Shown here: one piece after another, positions 1 to 9,745 of the stretch | How the letters are laid out: every line of letters begins with the position of its first letter | Numbering within the stretch: the stretch's first letter is position 1 | Source: Sphingomonas rhizophila | GTDB taxonomy: Bacteria; Pseudomonadota; Alphaproteobacteria; Sphingomonadales; Sphingomonadaceae | Assembly (NCBI RefSeq): GCF_014396585.1 | Contig: NZ_CP060717.1 | Coordinates: 2,046,001 to 2,110,000, forward strand | Reading direction: 5' to 3' | Length of the DNA: 64,000 nt | Translations under genes and position numbers: made by a program | Notes under the pieces: generated by a model | What the model was told of the DNA's origin: nothing | Databases searched by the model: none | The model's input: the letters and a program-made list of their open reading frames with translations, nothing else

Positions 1-207
1 ATCAACGGCTATCGCCGCGGCAAGACCCGGCTGGTGACCTTCGCCATCCTCGCCGCCTTGCTCGTCCTCTACACCTTGAGCGTACGCGCCGCGCTTTCGA
101 ACGGCGACCACCTCACGCCACTGTTGCTCGGGATTGCCGCGGCCGTGCTGGCCACACTCGGAAGCATCCAGTGGCAGCGCGTATTCGTCCGCGAGATGGG
201 CGCCTGA
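1..207 (+). CDS. Membrane protein, C-terminal part (5' end outside window)
   Basis: Reading from base 1 gives 68 residues in frame before a TGA at 205-207. Two hydrophobic stretches are visible: one begins near residue 12 (LVTFAILAALLVLYTL) and one near residue 39 (PLLLGIAAAVLATLG). Both fit membrane helices, with a short polar tail ending REMGA. The next gene, a winged-helix regulator, starts one base after this stop, so the two are probably co-transcribed and may form a regulator/membrane-protein pair. The family cannot be named from this fragment. Confidence 0.6.
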   Translation: MNGYRRGKTRLVTFAILAALLVLYTLSVRAALSNGDHLTPLLLGIAAAVLATLGSIQWQRVFVREMGA

Positions 208-208
208 C

Positions 209-517
209 ATGGCCCTGTCGTCCATCGACCCGGTGCTGACGCCGCCTGCCCGGTTGCAGATCGCCGCCGTCCTGGCCAACGCTCAGGATGCCGACTTCGC
301 CCGCTTGAAAGCGATCATCGGCGCCAGCGATTCGGTGACCTCGAAACATCTCTCAGCGCTGACCGACGCCGGCTACGCCGTGTTGCACAAGGCCAGCATC
401 GACGGCCGCCAGCGCACCTCGGCCTCGCTGACCCGCGCGGGGCGCAAGGCCTTCGACCGCCACGTCGCGGCGCTTCGGGCGATCGTCGACGGCAGCACGA
501 CGCAAGCTGCCGAATAG
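209..517 (+). CDS. Winged-helix transcriptional regulator (MarR-like, HTH_34 type)
   Basis: A 102-residue protein with little beyond a single winged-helix DNA-binding domain. The recognition-helix region reads DSVTSKHLSALTDAGYAVLHKA and is followed by the wing (DGRQRTSASLTRAGRKAF). This layout is typical of small MarR/HTH_34 repressors that act as dimers. The ATG follows the stop of the upstream membrane-protein gene by one base, so translational coupling is likely and that protein may be under its control. No ligand or operator can be inferred. Confidence 0.8.
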   Translation: MALSSIDPVLTPPARLQIAAVLANAQDADFARLKAIIGASDSVTSKHLSALTDAGYAVLHKASIDGRQRTSASLTRAGRKAFDRHVAALRAIVDGSTTQAAE

Positions 518-581
518 GATCAGCTCCACTCTGGAGGAAAGCGCAAGGTCGCGGCCATCCTGATGCGGGGAGGGTGGGGGC

Positions 582-764
582 ATGTCCCCCGCCCTCTTCT
601 TCGCCGCCGCTGCTGCGGTTCCCGGCCAGGCCGTCGTCCGGATCCACAGCCCGGCCATCGTCATTGCGCAAGGCTGGTACCCGGCCGCCAACCCGCGCCA
701 GCACGAGAAGATCGTCCGCGAGAACGGCCAGGCCGTCCTGCTGCGGATCACGCATTACGAATGA
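582..764 (+). CDS. Small hypothetical protein with signal-like N-terminus
   Basis: A 60-residue ORF. The first 15 residues (MSPALFFAAAAAVPG) are hydrophobic and resemble a signal peptide. The rest is polar and ends RENGQAVLLRITHYE. It sits between the regulator gene and a tRNA on the other strand, with no competing gene. Small secreted proteins ending in a similar 'R-E-x-G-x-x-x-L-L-R' pattern are common in sphingomonads by my recollection, which is the main reason to keep it. The ribosome-binding site is not convincing and the start could lie upstream. Confidence 0.45.
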   Translation: MSPALFFAAAAAVPGQAVVRIHSPAIVIAQGWYPAANPRQHEKIVRENGQAVLLRITHYE

Positions 765-771
765 GGAAAAA

Positions 772-848
772 TGGTCGGGGAGAGAGGATTCGAACCTCCG
801 GCCCCTGCCTCCCGAAGACAGTGCTCTACCAGGCTGAGCTACTCCCCG
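772..848 (-). tRNA. tRNA-Pro (CGG)
   Basis: On the minus strand the cloverleaf folds completely: acceptor CGGGGAG with CTCCCCG, D arm GCTC/GAGC, anticodon stem CTGTC/GGCAG with loop TTCGGGA (anticodon CGG), and T arm with TTCGAAT loop. The discriminator is A and the CCA end is encoded (772-774 on the plus strand reads tgg). A run of five T follows on the transcribed side and may end transcription. Confidence 0.97.
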
Positions 849-933
849 ACCGAACCGCGGTGGTGACACCGGCGGTTCAAGGCGCGGGCTTCCTAGCGGC
901 GCCCCTCCGCAAGCGCAAGCGCACCGGCGCGAT

Positions 934-2241
934 TTAATGGCCTAGCAGTTTCAACCAGTCGTCGTGGCGGACGAATTTCTCGCGCGGGGCATCCGGACGG
1001 GCGGCGGCGACCTCGGCCTGCTCGATGGTTCGCCAGTCGTCGAAGCTGGTCGGCTTGAGGCCGCGCTCAGCGATCAGCCCGTCGAGCCCCGGGCCGCCGA
1101 TCTTCCCGCCATCGCTGCCCACCGGCATCATCCCGGTGATCTGCTCCGCCACCTCGTAGCCGTCCGGCCGGTTCGTGCCGATCGTCCCCGACGGACCGCG
1201 CCGCGCCCAGCCGACGGCGTAGAGGCCATCGGCGATCTTGCCGCCGTCGTTGGCGAATTTGCCGCCGCGCTCGTCGTACGGAACGCCAGCGATTCGCGGC
1301 GTGGCGTAGCCGATGCAGCTCACGACGAGGCTGGCCGGAATTGAATATTCCTCGCCGGTGCCGACGCTCTGGCCATTTGCGTCCAAAGCGGTGCGTTCTA
1401 CGACCAGCCGTTCGGCCCGCCCGTCGCCTTCGATCCGCACCGGCCTTGCGAAGAAATCGAAGACGATATGCTTGGGCTTATGTTCGTCCTCGTGCGCCGC
1501 GAACTCGCGCAGATGGGCGACCGACTTGCGCTGGCCGGGCTCCAGCGTGCCGTCGCTGTCGGCGGGCGGCAGGTCCTCGCTGGCAACCTCGGGCTCCGCC
1601 TCGGCGAGGTGACCCAGTTCGCCCAACTCCTTCGGCGTCATCGCAATCTGGTGCGGGCCGCGGCGACCGACGATGGTGATCGTCCGGATTGCCGATCGTT
1701 CAAGCGCGTCGAGGGCGTGAGCGACGATGTCGCTGCCGGCGAATTCGGCGCGGGTCTTCGACAGGATGCGCGCAACGTCGAGCGCGACGTTGCCGTTGCC
1801 GATGATCGCCGCCGCTTCGCCATCCAGCGGCGGGTCAAGGTCGGCGAAATCCGGATGGCCGTTGTACCACCCGACGAACGCCGCCGAACCCACCACGCCG
1901 GCCAGATCCTCGCCCGGGATTCCGAGCTTGCGGTCGTGCGGTGCACCGATCGCCAAAACCACCGCGTCGTAGAGCGTGAAAAGATCGTCCACCGATACGT
2001 CGCGGCCGACGCGCAGGTTGCCGACGAAGCGAACCGTGCCGCCCTCCGCAACCTGGTCGTAGCGGCGCGACACAGCCTTGATCGATTGATGGTCGGGGGC
2101 GACGCCGAAACGGATCAGGCCGTACGGCACCGGCAGGGCGTCGATCAGGTCGATGCGGGCGTCGTCGCCATAGGCTTTGACCAGCGCTTCGGCGGTGTAG
2201 AACCCCGCCGGCCCCGATCCGATCACCGCGAAATGACGCAT
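934..2241 (-). CDS. FAD-dependent ferredoxin--NADP+ reductase (FprA/adrenodoxin reductase type)
   Basis: A 435-residue flavoprotein. The FAD-binding dinucleotide motif is at residues 6-14 (VIGSGPAGF), followed by VPYGLIRFGVAPDH, a signature of the adrenodoxin-reductase branch. An NADP-binding motif (GNGNVALDVARIL) lies near 150, and the FAD-closing segment GPSGTIGTNRPDG is near 360. It should move electrons between NADPH and ferredoxin-type partners in the cytoplasm. The length matches the family. A short PHA-related gene lies upstream on the same strand, 30 bases away. The physiological ferredoxin partner is not in the window. Confidence 0.9.
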   Translation of the reverse strand: MRHFAVIGSGPAGFYTAEALVKAYGDDARIDLIDALPVPYGLIRFGVAPDHQSIKAVSRRYDQVAEGGTVRFVGNLRVGRDVSVDDLFTLYDAVVLAIGAPHDRKLGIPGEDLAGVVGSAAFVGWYNGHPDFADLDPPLDGEAAAIIGNGNVALDVARILSKTRAEFAGSDIVAHALDALERSAIRTITIVGRRGPHQIAMTPKELGELGHLAEAEPEVASEDLPPADSDGTLEPGQRKSVAHLREFAAHEDEHKPKHIVFDFFARPVRIEGDGRAERLVVERTALDANGQSVGTGEEYSIPASLVVSCIGYATPRIAGVPYDERGGKFANDGGKIADGLYAVGWARRGPSGTIGTNRPDGYEVAEQITGMMPVGSDGGKIGGPGLDGLIAERGLKPTSFDDWRTIEQAEVAAARPDAPREKFVRHDDWLKLLGH

Positions 2242-2271
2242 GCCCGACTCTCCCGCTTTTGTGGCGGGAGC

Positions 2272-2589
2272 CTAGTCGCGCTTGTCCTCCAGCAGCAAGT
2301 CGCTGCCCTTCTGCTTCAGCATCGCCTCGATCGGCGCGGCGAACAGGCCGAGCATGCCGGGCAGCAGGATGCGGCAATGCACCTTGGCTTCCTCGACATC
2401 GATCTGAGCCTCGATCGCCTGGCCCATCGCTTCAACGGTCATGTTGAGCCGATCGCCTTGCCAGTCGTGGCGGACGGCGGCGCCGCCGGGGATGTGGGAC
2501 GACAGCTTGTGGATGTTGGTGGCAAGGCGGCGTCGCGCCTCGTCCTTGCCAAGCTTGTGCGGTAAATCGACGTCGATGGGGCGTTGCAT
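2272..2589 (-). CDS. Polyhydroxyalkanoic acid system family protein
   Basis: A 105-residue protein starting MQRPIDVDLPHKLGKDEARRR, with the middle sequence VEAMGQAIEAQIDV and the end LLPGMLGLFAAPIEAMLKQKG. This matches the PHA_gran_rgn family, small proteins found near polyester-granule or lipid genes. Their biochemical role is poorly defined. The in-frame reading continues upstream, but the ATG at 2587-2589 gives the family's usual length and leaves room for the divergent peptidase gene at 2650. It is probably co-transcribed with the downstream reductase. Confidence 0.75.
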   Translation of the reverse strand: MQRPIDVDLPHKLGKDEARRRLATNIHKLSSHIPGGAAVRHDWQGDRLNMTVEAMGQAIEAQIDVEEAKVHCRILLPGMLGLFAAPIEAMLKQKGSDLLLEDKRD

Positions 2590-2649
2590 CACACCAAGAT
2601 GCGAGGACGGGCGGTGGTTTTCAACCGGCGCTCTGCTAAGCTCCCGAGA

Positions 2650-3462
2650 ATGCGTTGGTTGTTTGCCTTCATTGCCCTGCTCGCCGCCGTGCCCGCCGTT
2701 GCGCAGGCCCCCGCAAGGTTCGATCCGGCGGCCGACTATATCACGCCCGGCCAGGACGAGCCCGGTTACCAGCGGTGGGCGCTGGCTGCTCCCGAACGCG
2801 CGACGCAGGCACGGACCCTCTACGGCTACCTCTTGGCCCACAAAGTTGCCGGCGTGGTTCCAACGTGGCAGCTCACGCGCACCGCCAGCTCCTGGCAACG
2901 ATGCGGCGCTCAGCCGTTCGAGGTCCCGCCGGAAAGCGAATGGCCGAACCTGGTCGAGACCCTGAAATATGTCCGCGACCATGTCGTTCCGGTTGTCGGA
3001 CCGGTCGAGCCGGTGTCGGTGTACCGCAACGAACTGCTCAATGTCTGCGCCGGCGGCGCCGCCGACAGCGCTCACCGCCACTTTTTCGCGCTCGACCTGG
3101 TCCCCTTGCGCCCGACGACCCGTGAGGCGTTGATGCGCGGCGTCTGCGCGATCCATAGCTGGCAGGGCGGCGGCTACGCCGTCGGCCTCGGCTTCTACAA
3201 GGGTCTTCGCTTTCACGTCGACAGCAAGAAGTATCGCAAGTGGGGCGCGGCGATGGGCGATGAACGCACCATCGGCTGCCCCCACCTGATGGCGCAGCTG
3301 GCCGCGCAGGCGGCGGCATCCAAGGCCGCGCTTCAGGCAAAGGCGGTGCCGGCGGCAGACGTCACGCCCATGCCGAGCGGGCCACTCGCCACCGCTTCGG
3401 CACCGCCGGTCGAAACAGCGCCGCCGCCGGTAGAAACACCCGCTGCCGCGACGCAGCCCTGA
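2650..3462 (+). CDS. Secreted D-Ala-D-Ala carboxypeptidase-like protein (peptidase M15A family)
   Basis: A 270-residue protein with a signal peptide of about 19 residues ending AVAQ. The M15_3 core is clear: YRNELLNVCAGGAADSAH (near 125-142) matches the family's 'YR..xLN..xGG..xS.H' pattern. It is followed by FALDL with the metal-ligand Asp near 149, and RFHVDSKKYRKW with the second His near 188. Such enzymes trim peptidoglycan stems in the periplasm. The C-terminal 45 residues are Ala/Pro-rich (PPVETAPPPVETP) and probably unstructured. I chose the ATG at 2650 because the signal peptide begins there. It is divergent from the PHA-system gene. Confidence 0.8.
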   Translation: MRWLFAFIALLAAVPAVAQAPARFDPAADYITPGQDEPGYQRWALAAPERATQARTLYGYLLAHKVAGVVPTWQLTRTASSWQRCGAQPFEVPPESEWPNLVETLKYVRDHVVPVVGPVEPVSVYRNELLNVCAGGAADSAHRHFFALDLVPLRPTTREALMRGVCAIHSWQGGGYAVGLGFYKGLRFHVDSKKYRKWGAAMGDERTIGCPHLMAQLAAQAAASKAALQAKAVPAADVTPMPSGPLATASAPPVETAPPPVETPAAATQP

Positions 3463-3524
3463 CCTTGCCCTCCGCGGCCGATTGCCGCCAAGATAGCTGC
3501 CTGTCTTTCTTTCAGGGGGTTTTC

Positions 3525-5135
3525 ATGAAGCTCGTTCGTCGTGCCGCCATTGCGGCGCTGTTGCTGTCCAGCGCGCCGGCCATGGCCCAGACCTTTTCGC
3601 AAGAACGCATCCGGTCCGACATTGCCTTCCTCGCCGACGACCTGCTCGAAGGCCGCAACACCGGCGAACGCGGCTACGACCTTGCCGCCCGCTATGTCGC
3701 GGCGCGGTACGAGGCACTCGGCCTCTCGCCGGGCGGGACCGAGGGCTATTACCAGAATGTCCCATTCTCGATGACGCGGGTCGACCCGGCCAAGCCGTCG
3801 GCGCTGACCATCGGCGGCAAGCGGCTGGTGACCGGCAAGGACATCATCATCGGCCCGAGCGCGCTAACCAGCAGTGTCGATGAAAGCGCGGAGGTGGTGT
3901 TCGTCGGCTATGGCCTTGAAAATCCGTCGCTGAAGCTCGACGACTATCGCGGCCTCGACGTCAAGGGGAAGGTGATCGCGTATCTCTACGGCACGCCGTC
4001 CGACCTGCCGAGCGACGTGGCTGCCACCCTGAACGATAAGAAGCTCGAGGTCGCCGCGTCCAAGGGCGCGATCGGTGCGATCATGATCGCCACGCCGGCC
4101 ATCCTCGATCGCTTCCCGTGGGAACGCATCCTGGAGAACGTCAACACGCCGCGCCTGCGCTGGGTTGAAACCAACGGACGCCCGCACATCGACAATCCGT
4201 CGATCCGCCTCGGCGCGACGGTCAGCCCCAGCGGTGCCGCCATGTTGTTCCAGGGAGCCCAGCGCAGTTGGGATGCCGTGGCCGCCGAGATCAAGGACAA
4301 GGCCGCCCGTCCCAAGGGCTTCGTCATTCCCGGGAAGGTGCGCTTCGAGCGCTATGGCCTGACGGCCCGGACCAAGTCTCCCAACGTGATCGGGGTCATT
4401 CCCGGCAGCGATCCCAGGCTCGCGAACGAAGTCGTCATGCTGACCGGTCACCTCGACCACGACGGAATCGTTCCCGCCAAGAACGGCGACACGATCATGA
4501 ACGGCGCGATGGACAATGCCGCCGGCATTTCCACCATGCTCGAAGCTGCGCGTGCCTTCGTCGACAGTGGCCAGCGGCCCAAGCGGACCGTCATGTTCGT
4601 CGCGCTGACCGCCGAGGAAGACGGCCTGCTCGGCTCGCAGTATCTGGCCGAATATCCGACTCTGAAGGGCAAGAAGGTCGTCGCCAACGTCAACCTCGAC
4701 ATGCCGATCCTGACTTACGACTTCCAGGACGTCATCGCGTTCGGCGCCGAACATTCGACGCTTGGCCAAGCCGTCAACAACGCGGTGTCGAAGATCGGCG
4801 TGAAGCTGTCGCCCGACCCCATTCCGGAGGAGGGCCTCTTCACCCGCTCCGACCACTACAGCTTTGTGAAGAAAGGCATCCCCGCCGTCTTCCTGGTCAC
4901 CGGCTATGGCGGCCCGGGCAAGGCCGCATCGGAGAATTTCCAGAAGAACCACTACCACCAGGTCAGCGACGACATGAAGGCGCCGTTCAACTGGAAGGCG
5001 GCCGCCAAGTTCGCGCAGGTCAACTATCTGATCGCCCGCGAGATCGCCGACGCTCCCGTCGCGCCGCGCTGGTACCAGGGCAGTTTCTTCGGCGACCGCT
5101 TCGCCGCCGGACAACCCAAGGCACCGAAGCCCTGA
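3525..5135 (+). CDS. Secreted M28-family zinc peptidase with PA-type insert
   Basis: A 536-residue protein with a signal peptide MKLVRRAAIAALLLSSAPAMA. The two-zinc aminopeptidase core runs from about 295. The ligands appear in family order: His in LTGHLDHDG (near 309), bridging Asp in MDNAAG (near 330), the catalytic Glu pair in TAEEDG (near 363), Asp in NLDMP (near 392) and His in DHYSF (near 443). Residues 120-250 fit a protease-associated domain. It is probably a periplasmic or secreted aminopeptidase. The ATG was chosen for the signal peptide; longer reading upstream is not supported. Confidence 0.88.
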   Translation: MKLVRRAAIAALLLSSAPAMAQTFSQERIRSDIAFLADDLLEGRNTGERGYDLAARYVAARYEALGLSPGGTEGYYQNVPFSMTRVDPAKPSALTIGGKRLVTGKDIIIGPSALTSSVDESAEVVFVGYGLENPSLKLDDYRGLDVKGKVIAYLYGTPSDLPSDVAATLNDKKLEVAASKGAIGAIMIATPAILDRFPWERILENVNTPRLRWVETNGRPHIDNPSIRLGATVSPSGAAMLFQGAQRSWDAVAAEIKDKAARPKGFVIPGKVRFERYGLTARTKSPNVIGVIPGSDPRLANEVVMLTGHLDHDGIVPAKNGDTIMNGAMDNAAGISTMLEAARAFVDSGQRPKRTVMFVALTAEEDGLLGSQYLAEYPTLKGKKVVANVNLDMPILTYDFQDVIAFGAEHSTLGQAVNNAVSKIGVKLSPDPIPEEGLFTRSDHYSFVKKGIPAVFLVTGYGGPGKAASENFQKNHYHQVSDDMKAPFNWKAAAKFAQVNYLIAREIADAPVAPRWYQGSFFGDRFAAGQPKAPKP

Positions 5136-5194
5136 CGAGGCCTCTTGTGTTGCCCTTGAACACACCACATGAAGGTGAAGTTGAGGGGTAACGC

Positions 5195-7774
5195 ATGGAC
5201 CTGGAAAAGCTGACCGACCGCGCCCGCGGTTTCCTGCAGGCGGCACAGACGATCGCGGTGCGCGAACATCACCAGCGCATCACGCCGGCGCACTATGTGA
5301 AGGCGCTGCTCGATGACGAGCAGGGAATGGCCGTTGGCCTGATCAACGCCGCCGGCGGCGACGGCATGGCCGCCCGCCGGGCGATCGACGCGGCCGTTGC
5401 CAAGCAACCGTCGGTCACCGGCAGCGGCGCGACCTCCGCCCCCGGCATCGACGGCGACCTCATTCGCCTGCTCGACCAGGCGCAGGAGATCGCGAACAAG
5501 GCCGGTGACAGCTACGTCACGGTCGAACGGATCCTGCTCGCTGCCGCGCTCGCCAAGGGCAGCGACGTCGCCACCGCCCTCGCCAGTGCCGGCCTGACCC
5601 CGCAGAACCTTAACGCCGCCATCGACAAGCTTCGCCAGGGTCGCACCGCCGACACCCAGGGCGCCGAGGACCGCTACGACGCGCTGAAGAAATTTGCCCG
5701 CGACCTCACCCAGGCGGCGCGCGACGGCAAGCTCGATCCCGTCATCGGCCGCGACGAGGAAATCCGCCGCACCATCCAGGTGCTTGCCCGCCGCACCAAG
5801 AACAATCCGGTGCTGATCGGCGAACCGGGCGTCGGCAAGACCGCCATCGCCGAAGGTCTGGCGCTGCGTATCGCCAACGGTGACGTTCCCGACGGCCTCA
5901 AGGACCGCAAGCTGCTCAGCCTCGACATGGGCGCGTTGATCGCTGGCGCGAAATATCGCGGCGAGTTCGAAGAGCGGCTGAAGGGCGTGATCGACGAGGT
6001 CAAGCAGTCGCAGGGCGACATCATCTTGTTCATCGACGAGATGCATCAGCTGGTCGGCGCCGGAAAAAGCGAAGGCGCGATGGACGCCGGCAACCTGCTT
6101 AAGCCCGCCCTGTCGCGCGGCGAACTGCACGTCGTCGGCGCCACCACGCTCGACGAATATCGCAAGCATGTCGAGAAAGACGCCGCGCTCGAACGCCGCT
6201 TCCAGCCGGTCTTCGTCGGTGAGCCGACCGTGCCCGACACCATCTCGATCCTGCGCGGGCTCAAGGAGAAGTATGAGCTTCACCACGGCGTGCGCATCAC
6301 CGACGCCGCGCTGGTCGCCGCGGCGACGCTGAGCAACCGCTACATCTCCGACCGCTTTCTGCCCGACAAGGCGATCGACCTCATGGACGAGGCCGCCTCG
6401 CGCCTGCGCATGGAGGTCGAGTCCAAGCCCGAGGAAATTGAGAACCTCGACCGCCGCATCATCCAGCTCAAGATCGAGCGCGAGGCGCTGAAGAAAGAAA
6501 GCGACGCCGCTTCCAAGGACCGGCTGGCAACACTGGAAGGCGAACTCGCCAACCTCGAGCAGCAGTCGGCCGAGCTCACTACCCGCTGGCAGGCGGACAA
6601 GGACAAGATCGCCGGCGAAGCCTCGGTCAAGGCCGAGCTCGACGCCGCCCGCATCGAGCTGGAGCAGGCGCAGCGCAACGGCGACCTCGCCAAGGCGGGC
6701 GAGCTCCAATACGGCCGCATCCCGGAGCTGGAGAAGAAGCTGGCCGAGGCCGCGACTGCCAGCGCCGGCGCGATGCTTCGCGAGGAAGTAACCGACCAGG
6801 ACATCGCCTCGGTCGTCAGCCGCTGGACCGGCGTTCCGGTCGAAAGGATGATGGAGGGCGAGCGCGAAAAGCTGCTCAACATGGAGCAGATGATCGGATC
6901 GCGAGTCATCGGCCAGGAAGACGCGGTCAAGGCCGTGTCTGCCGCCGTCCGCCGCGCCCGCGCCGGCCTGCAGGACCCCAACCGTCCGCTTGGCAGCTTC
7001 CTGTTCCTCGGCCCGACCGGCGTCGGCAAGACCGAGCTGACCAAGGCGCTCGCCGGCTTCCTGTTCGACGACGACACGGCGATGGTCCGCATCGACATGT
7101 CCGAATATATGGAGAAGCACGCGGTCGCCCGGCTGATCGGCGCCCCTCCGGGCTATGTCGGCTACGACGAGGGCGGCGTTCTGACCGAGGCGGTGCGTCG
7201 ACGCCCCTACCAGGTCGTACTATTCGACGAGGTCGAAAAGGCGCACTCCGACGTCTTCAACATCCTGCTGCAGGTGCTCGACGATGGCCGCCTGACCGAC
7301 GGCCAGGGCCGCACGGTCGACTTCACCAACACGCTGATCATCCTGACGTCCAACCTTGGCAGCCAGTACCTCGCCTCACTCGGCGAGAACGAGAACCCGA
7401 CCAATGTCGAGGCGCAGGTGATGGAGGTCGTGCGCGGCCATTTCCGTCCCGAGTTCCTCAACCGGCTGGACGAGATCATCCTGTTCCACCGCTTGTCGGC
7501 CAATCACATGGGCCCGATCGTCGATATCCAGGTCAAGCGGCTGCAGAGCCTGCTCGCCGACCGCAAGATCAAGTTGGAGCTGTCCGATGCCGCCCGCGCC
7601 TGGCTTGGCCGTGTCGGTTACGATCCGGTCTACGGTGCGCGGCCGTTGAAACGCGCGGTGCAGAAATATCTGCAGGATCCGCTCGCCGACGAAATCCTTG
7701 CCGGCCGGGTGCATGACGGGTCGTTGGTGAAAATCGACGAGGGCGACGGCAAGCTGGTGCTTCAGCCGGCCTGA
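5195..7774 (+). CDS. clpB: ATP-dependent disaggregase ClpB
   Basis: An 859-residue Hsp100 chaperone, the normal length for ClpB. The N-domain occupies residues 1-145. The first AAA+ module has Walker [10 protein letters not shown] (near 209) and Walker [10 protein letters not shown]. The long coiled-coil middle domain (about 405-520) distinguishes ClpB from ClpA. The second AAA+ module has Walker [10 protein letters not shown] (near 606) and Walker [12 protein letters not shown]. With DnaK/DnaJ it extracts polypeptides from aggregates in the cytoplasm. The gene is normally heat-inducible, but I did not find a convincing RpoH promoter in the short upstream gap. Confidence 0.97.
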   Translation: MDLEKLTDRARGFLQAAQTIAVREHHQRITPAHYVKALLDDEQGMAVGLINAAGGDGMAARRAIDAAVAKQPSVTGSGATSAPGIDGDLIRLLDQAQEIANKAGDSYVTVERILLAAALAKGSDVATALASAGLTPQNLNAAIDKLRQGRTADTQGAEDRYDALKKFARDLTQAARDGKLDPVIGRDEEIRRTIQVLARRTKNNPVLIGEPGVGKTAIAEGLALRIANGDVPDGLKDRKLLSLDMGALIAGAKYRGEFEERLKGVIDEVKQSQGDIILFIDEMHQLVGAGKSEGAMDAGNLLKPALSRGELHVVGATTLDEYRKHVEKDAALERRFQPVFVGEPTVPDTISILRGLKEKYELHHGVRITDAALVAAATLSNRYISDRFLPDKAIDLMDEAASRLRMEVESKPEEIENLDRRIIQLKIEREALKKESDAASKDRLATLEGELANLEQQSAELTTRWQADKDKIAGEASVKAELDAARIELEQAQRNGDLAKAGELQYGRIPELEKKLAEAATASAGAMLREEVTDQDIASVVSRWTGVPVERMMEGEREKLLNMEQMIGSRVIGQEDAVKAVSAAVRRARAGLQDPNRPLGSFLFLGPTGVGKTELTKALAGFLFDDDTAMVRIDMSEYMEKHAVARLIGAPPGYVGYDEGGVLTEAVRRRPYQVVLFDEVEKAHSDVFNILLQVLDDGRLTDGQGRTVDFTNTLIILTSNLGSQYLASLGENENPTNVEAQVMEVVRGHFRPEFLNRLDEIILFHRLSANHMGPIVDIQVKRLQSLLADRKIKLELSDAARAWLGRVGYDPVYGARPLKRAVQKYLQDPLADEILAGRVHDGSLVKIDEGDGKLVLQPA

Positions 7775-7781
7775 CGCGGCG

Positions 7782-8132
7782 TTACTTGCCGCCCTTCGAC
7801 TTCGGCGCTTCCGCGCGGACGATCGATCCGACCTGGCAATTGCCATATTCGGACTTGATCGAGCTGAAGCGGTCGAACGTCCCGGATGGATCGGTCTCGA
7901 ACACCAGCGTATTGCTGTAACCGACCCGCGGGCACCGGCCGACGAAGGTCGCGCGATACCAGCGATTGGTGCGGTCGCGCAGCAGGATCGACTTGTCGCC
8001 TTCCGCTTCCCAGTCGCGAATGCCGCCGTTGGCAGCGAACGGAATGGACACTTCGCGCGGAGCGTCCGGCTGGGCCATCGCCGGGAGGCTGACCGCCAGG
8101 CCCGTGAGCGCGAGGACAAGATGCTTGGTCAT
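7782..8132 (-). CDS. DUF6491 family secreted protein
   Basis: A 116-residue protein with a signal peptide MTKHLVLALTGLAVSLPAMA. The pattern IPFAANGGIRDWEAEGD, LLRDRTNRWYRATFVGRC and FETDPSGTFDRFSSI matches a family of small exported sphingomonad proteins (DUF6491) of unknown function. Two Cys residues (in GRCPRV and YGNCQV) could form a disulfide in the periplasm. It is convergent with clpB, with 7 bases between the stops. I chose the internal ATG because it places the signal peptide at the N-terminus. Confidence 0.75.
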   Translation of the reverse strand: MTKHLVLALTGLAVSLPAMAQPDAPREVSIPFAANGGIRDWEAEGDKSILLRDRTNRWYRATFVGRCPRVGYSNTLVFETDPSGTFDRFSSIKSEYGNCQVGSIVRAEAPKSKGGK

Positions 8133-8178
8133 CCGGAAATTAAGCGCCTGCCAAGGTGAATGGCGGCTGACCGCACCA

Positions 8179-9636
8179 TCACCCGGCCTGTCCTCCATAC
8201 CCGTCGAAGAAGGGCTGCATCTTGTCTCGGTAGGGCGCACTGCTGTCGATGCCCTTGCGGTTGATCGGCTCGCGGACCTGGCTGACGCTGGCCGTCGACA
8301 CCACGCGTTCCTCGAGGTGGGGCGTCAACTGCCGCTCTTCCATCTCCAGGCCGGCGTGCCGGCTGATCCGCGGGACCCATTCCTCTGGTTGTGACGCCAA
8401 TCCTTCGTAAGGCACCACGAGGACGCGGTCCTTCAGCACCTCCGTCCAATGGGCGAACAGCCGATCTTCGATCGTGAAGAAATGCGCGATGTCGCCCAGC
8501 GACCAGGCCCAGTTCATGCCGCGCAGGAAATAGGTACTGAAGATCGACCAGGCGCAATCGGCCGGATCACGGCGAAGCCAGACGATCGGCGCATCGGGGA
8601 ACACCGCTGCCAGCAGGCCAATCGATGATCCCAGCGCCAGAGTCTTGTCGACCACCAATGCGTCGCCGGGCGCCCGTTCGTCGAGCAGGTGCCGATAGAG
8701 ATCGCGCAGGCCATCGATGCTGCCGCCGCCGGTGAGGTACCGGTCCAGATCGGCGCTGGTCAGGCCCCCGACGTCCTGATGCAACAACCGCAGCAGGCTG
8801 AGTTCGGCGCCGCCCTGCACCCGGCTGTTGGCCGCCAAGATCTGTTCCGTCAGCGTCGTCCCCGACCGGGGCAGCCCGGTAACGAAGATCTGCCGCCCGG
8901 CTGCGTTCGACGCCTGGCCATTGAAACGGCGAATGCTGTCCGACGACCATCCGGAAATGGCTCGGCTGGCCGTCGCTTCCTGCGCAGCGCGGTCGTATGG
9001 GCGCAACGCCGCAACGATCGCCGCACCGCGTTCGAACGTCCGGAAGGCGTCGTCGTAACGCTCATGCCGGTGCATGAGGCGCGCGACCGCGTAATAGTAA
9101 GTGGCGGCTTCCTCGCCACCACGCTGGGTGGCCGCCTCTTCGGCATCCATCATTCGATCGGCAAACGCGTCGTCGATGCCGTTGACCATCGACAATGCCA
9201 GCCAGGAGTGGCCGGACGCCGGGTTCAGGGTGACGGCTTCCCGCAGACTCTCCACGGCATCGTCCATCCGGCCGGCGTTGGTGGCGATCGTCCCGCGAAG
9301 ATAGGCCAGTCCGGCCGGGTCGAAGCGATCCTTGGGGATACGCTGGAGCAGTCGTTCGGATTCGTCATGACGGCCGGCGCGCGCGTGAAAGCCGGCTTGC
9401 TCGTACAACACTGCGGGAGCGCCGCCCGATTCCGCGGCCCAGTTGGCGAGCGCGCGAAAGCTCTGGCCATGCTCGCCGTTGCGTTCCAGCACGGTGGCGA
9501 TCGAACGCCAGGACGTACCCAGGCGCGGCGCCAGGTCGATGAGTTCGACCGCCGCCTTGTTGACGCTTGCGCGATCGCGGCTTTCCAGCGCCGACTTGAA
9601 ATTGGCCAGGGCACGATTGGCCGCGTCGATGGTCAC
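8179..9636 (-). CDS. TPR-containing sulfotransferase family protein
   Basis: A 485-residue protein. Residues 1-215 are helical repeats of TPR type, for example AVLYEQAGFHARAGRHDESERLLQ and GTIATNAGRMDDAVESLREAV. From about 235 a sulfotransferase domain begins with the PAPS 5'-phosphosulfate loop IFVTGLPRSGTTLTEQIL; a 3'-phosphate motif follows in WLRRDPADCAWSIF. Family members move sulfate from PAPS to proteins or carbohydrates. The substrate is unknown. It lies downstream of the TonB receptor on the same strand, separated by a strong terminator. TPR sulfotransferases often neighbour Oar-like receptors in sphingomonads by my recollection. Confidence 0.85.
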   Translation of the reverse strand: MTIDAANRALANFKSALESRDRASVNKAAVELIDLAPRLGTSWRSIATVLERNGEHGQSFRALANWAAESGGAPAVLYEQAGFHARAGRHDESERLLQRIPKDRFDPAGLAYLRGTIATNAGRMDDAVESLREAVTLNPASGHSWLALSMVNGIDDAFADRMMDAEEAATQRGGEEAATYYYAVARLMHRHERYDDAFRTFERGAAIVAALRPYDRAAQEATASRAISGWSSDSIRRFNGQASNAAGRQIFVTGLPRSGTTLTEQILAANSRVQGGAELSLLRLLHQDVGGLTSADLDRYLTGGGSIDGLRDLYRHLLDERAPGDALVVDKTLALGSSIGLLAAVFPDAPIVWLRRDPADCAWSIFSTYFLRGMNWAWSLGDIAHFFTIEDRLFAHWTEVLKDRVLVVPYEGLASQPEEWVPRISRHAGLEMEERQLTPHLEERVVSTASVSQVREPINRKGIDSSAPYRDKMQPFFDGYGGQAG

Positions 9637-9685
9637 ATTGCTCTCCAGGATTCAATCGGACCGAGCAGTGGGCCAACTCGGGCAC

Positions 9686-9715
9686 AAAAAAAAGGGGGCA
9701 GCCGAAGCTGCCCCC
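9686..9715 (-). terminator. Rho-independent terminator after the TonB receptor gene
   Basis: On the minus strand a perfect 9-bp stem (arms 9694-9702 and 9707-9715) with a 4-base loop is followed by eight T (plus strand 9686-9693 all A). It lies 31 bases beyond the receptor stop and upstream of the sulfotransferase gene. That gene therefore needs read-through or its own promoter. Confidence 0.92.
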
Positions 9716-9745
9716 AAGTCGTCAGACGGTCCGAAGACCGACGTC

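Noticed and set aside
5024..7120. 698-codon minus-strand ORF opposite clpB
   Set aside because: Shadow of clpB on the other strand, caused by low stop frequency in GC-rich DNA; no recognisable family.
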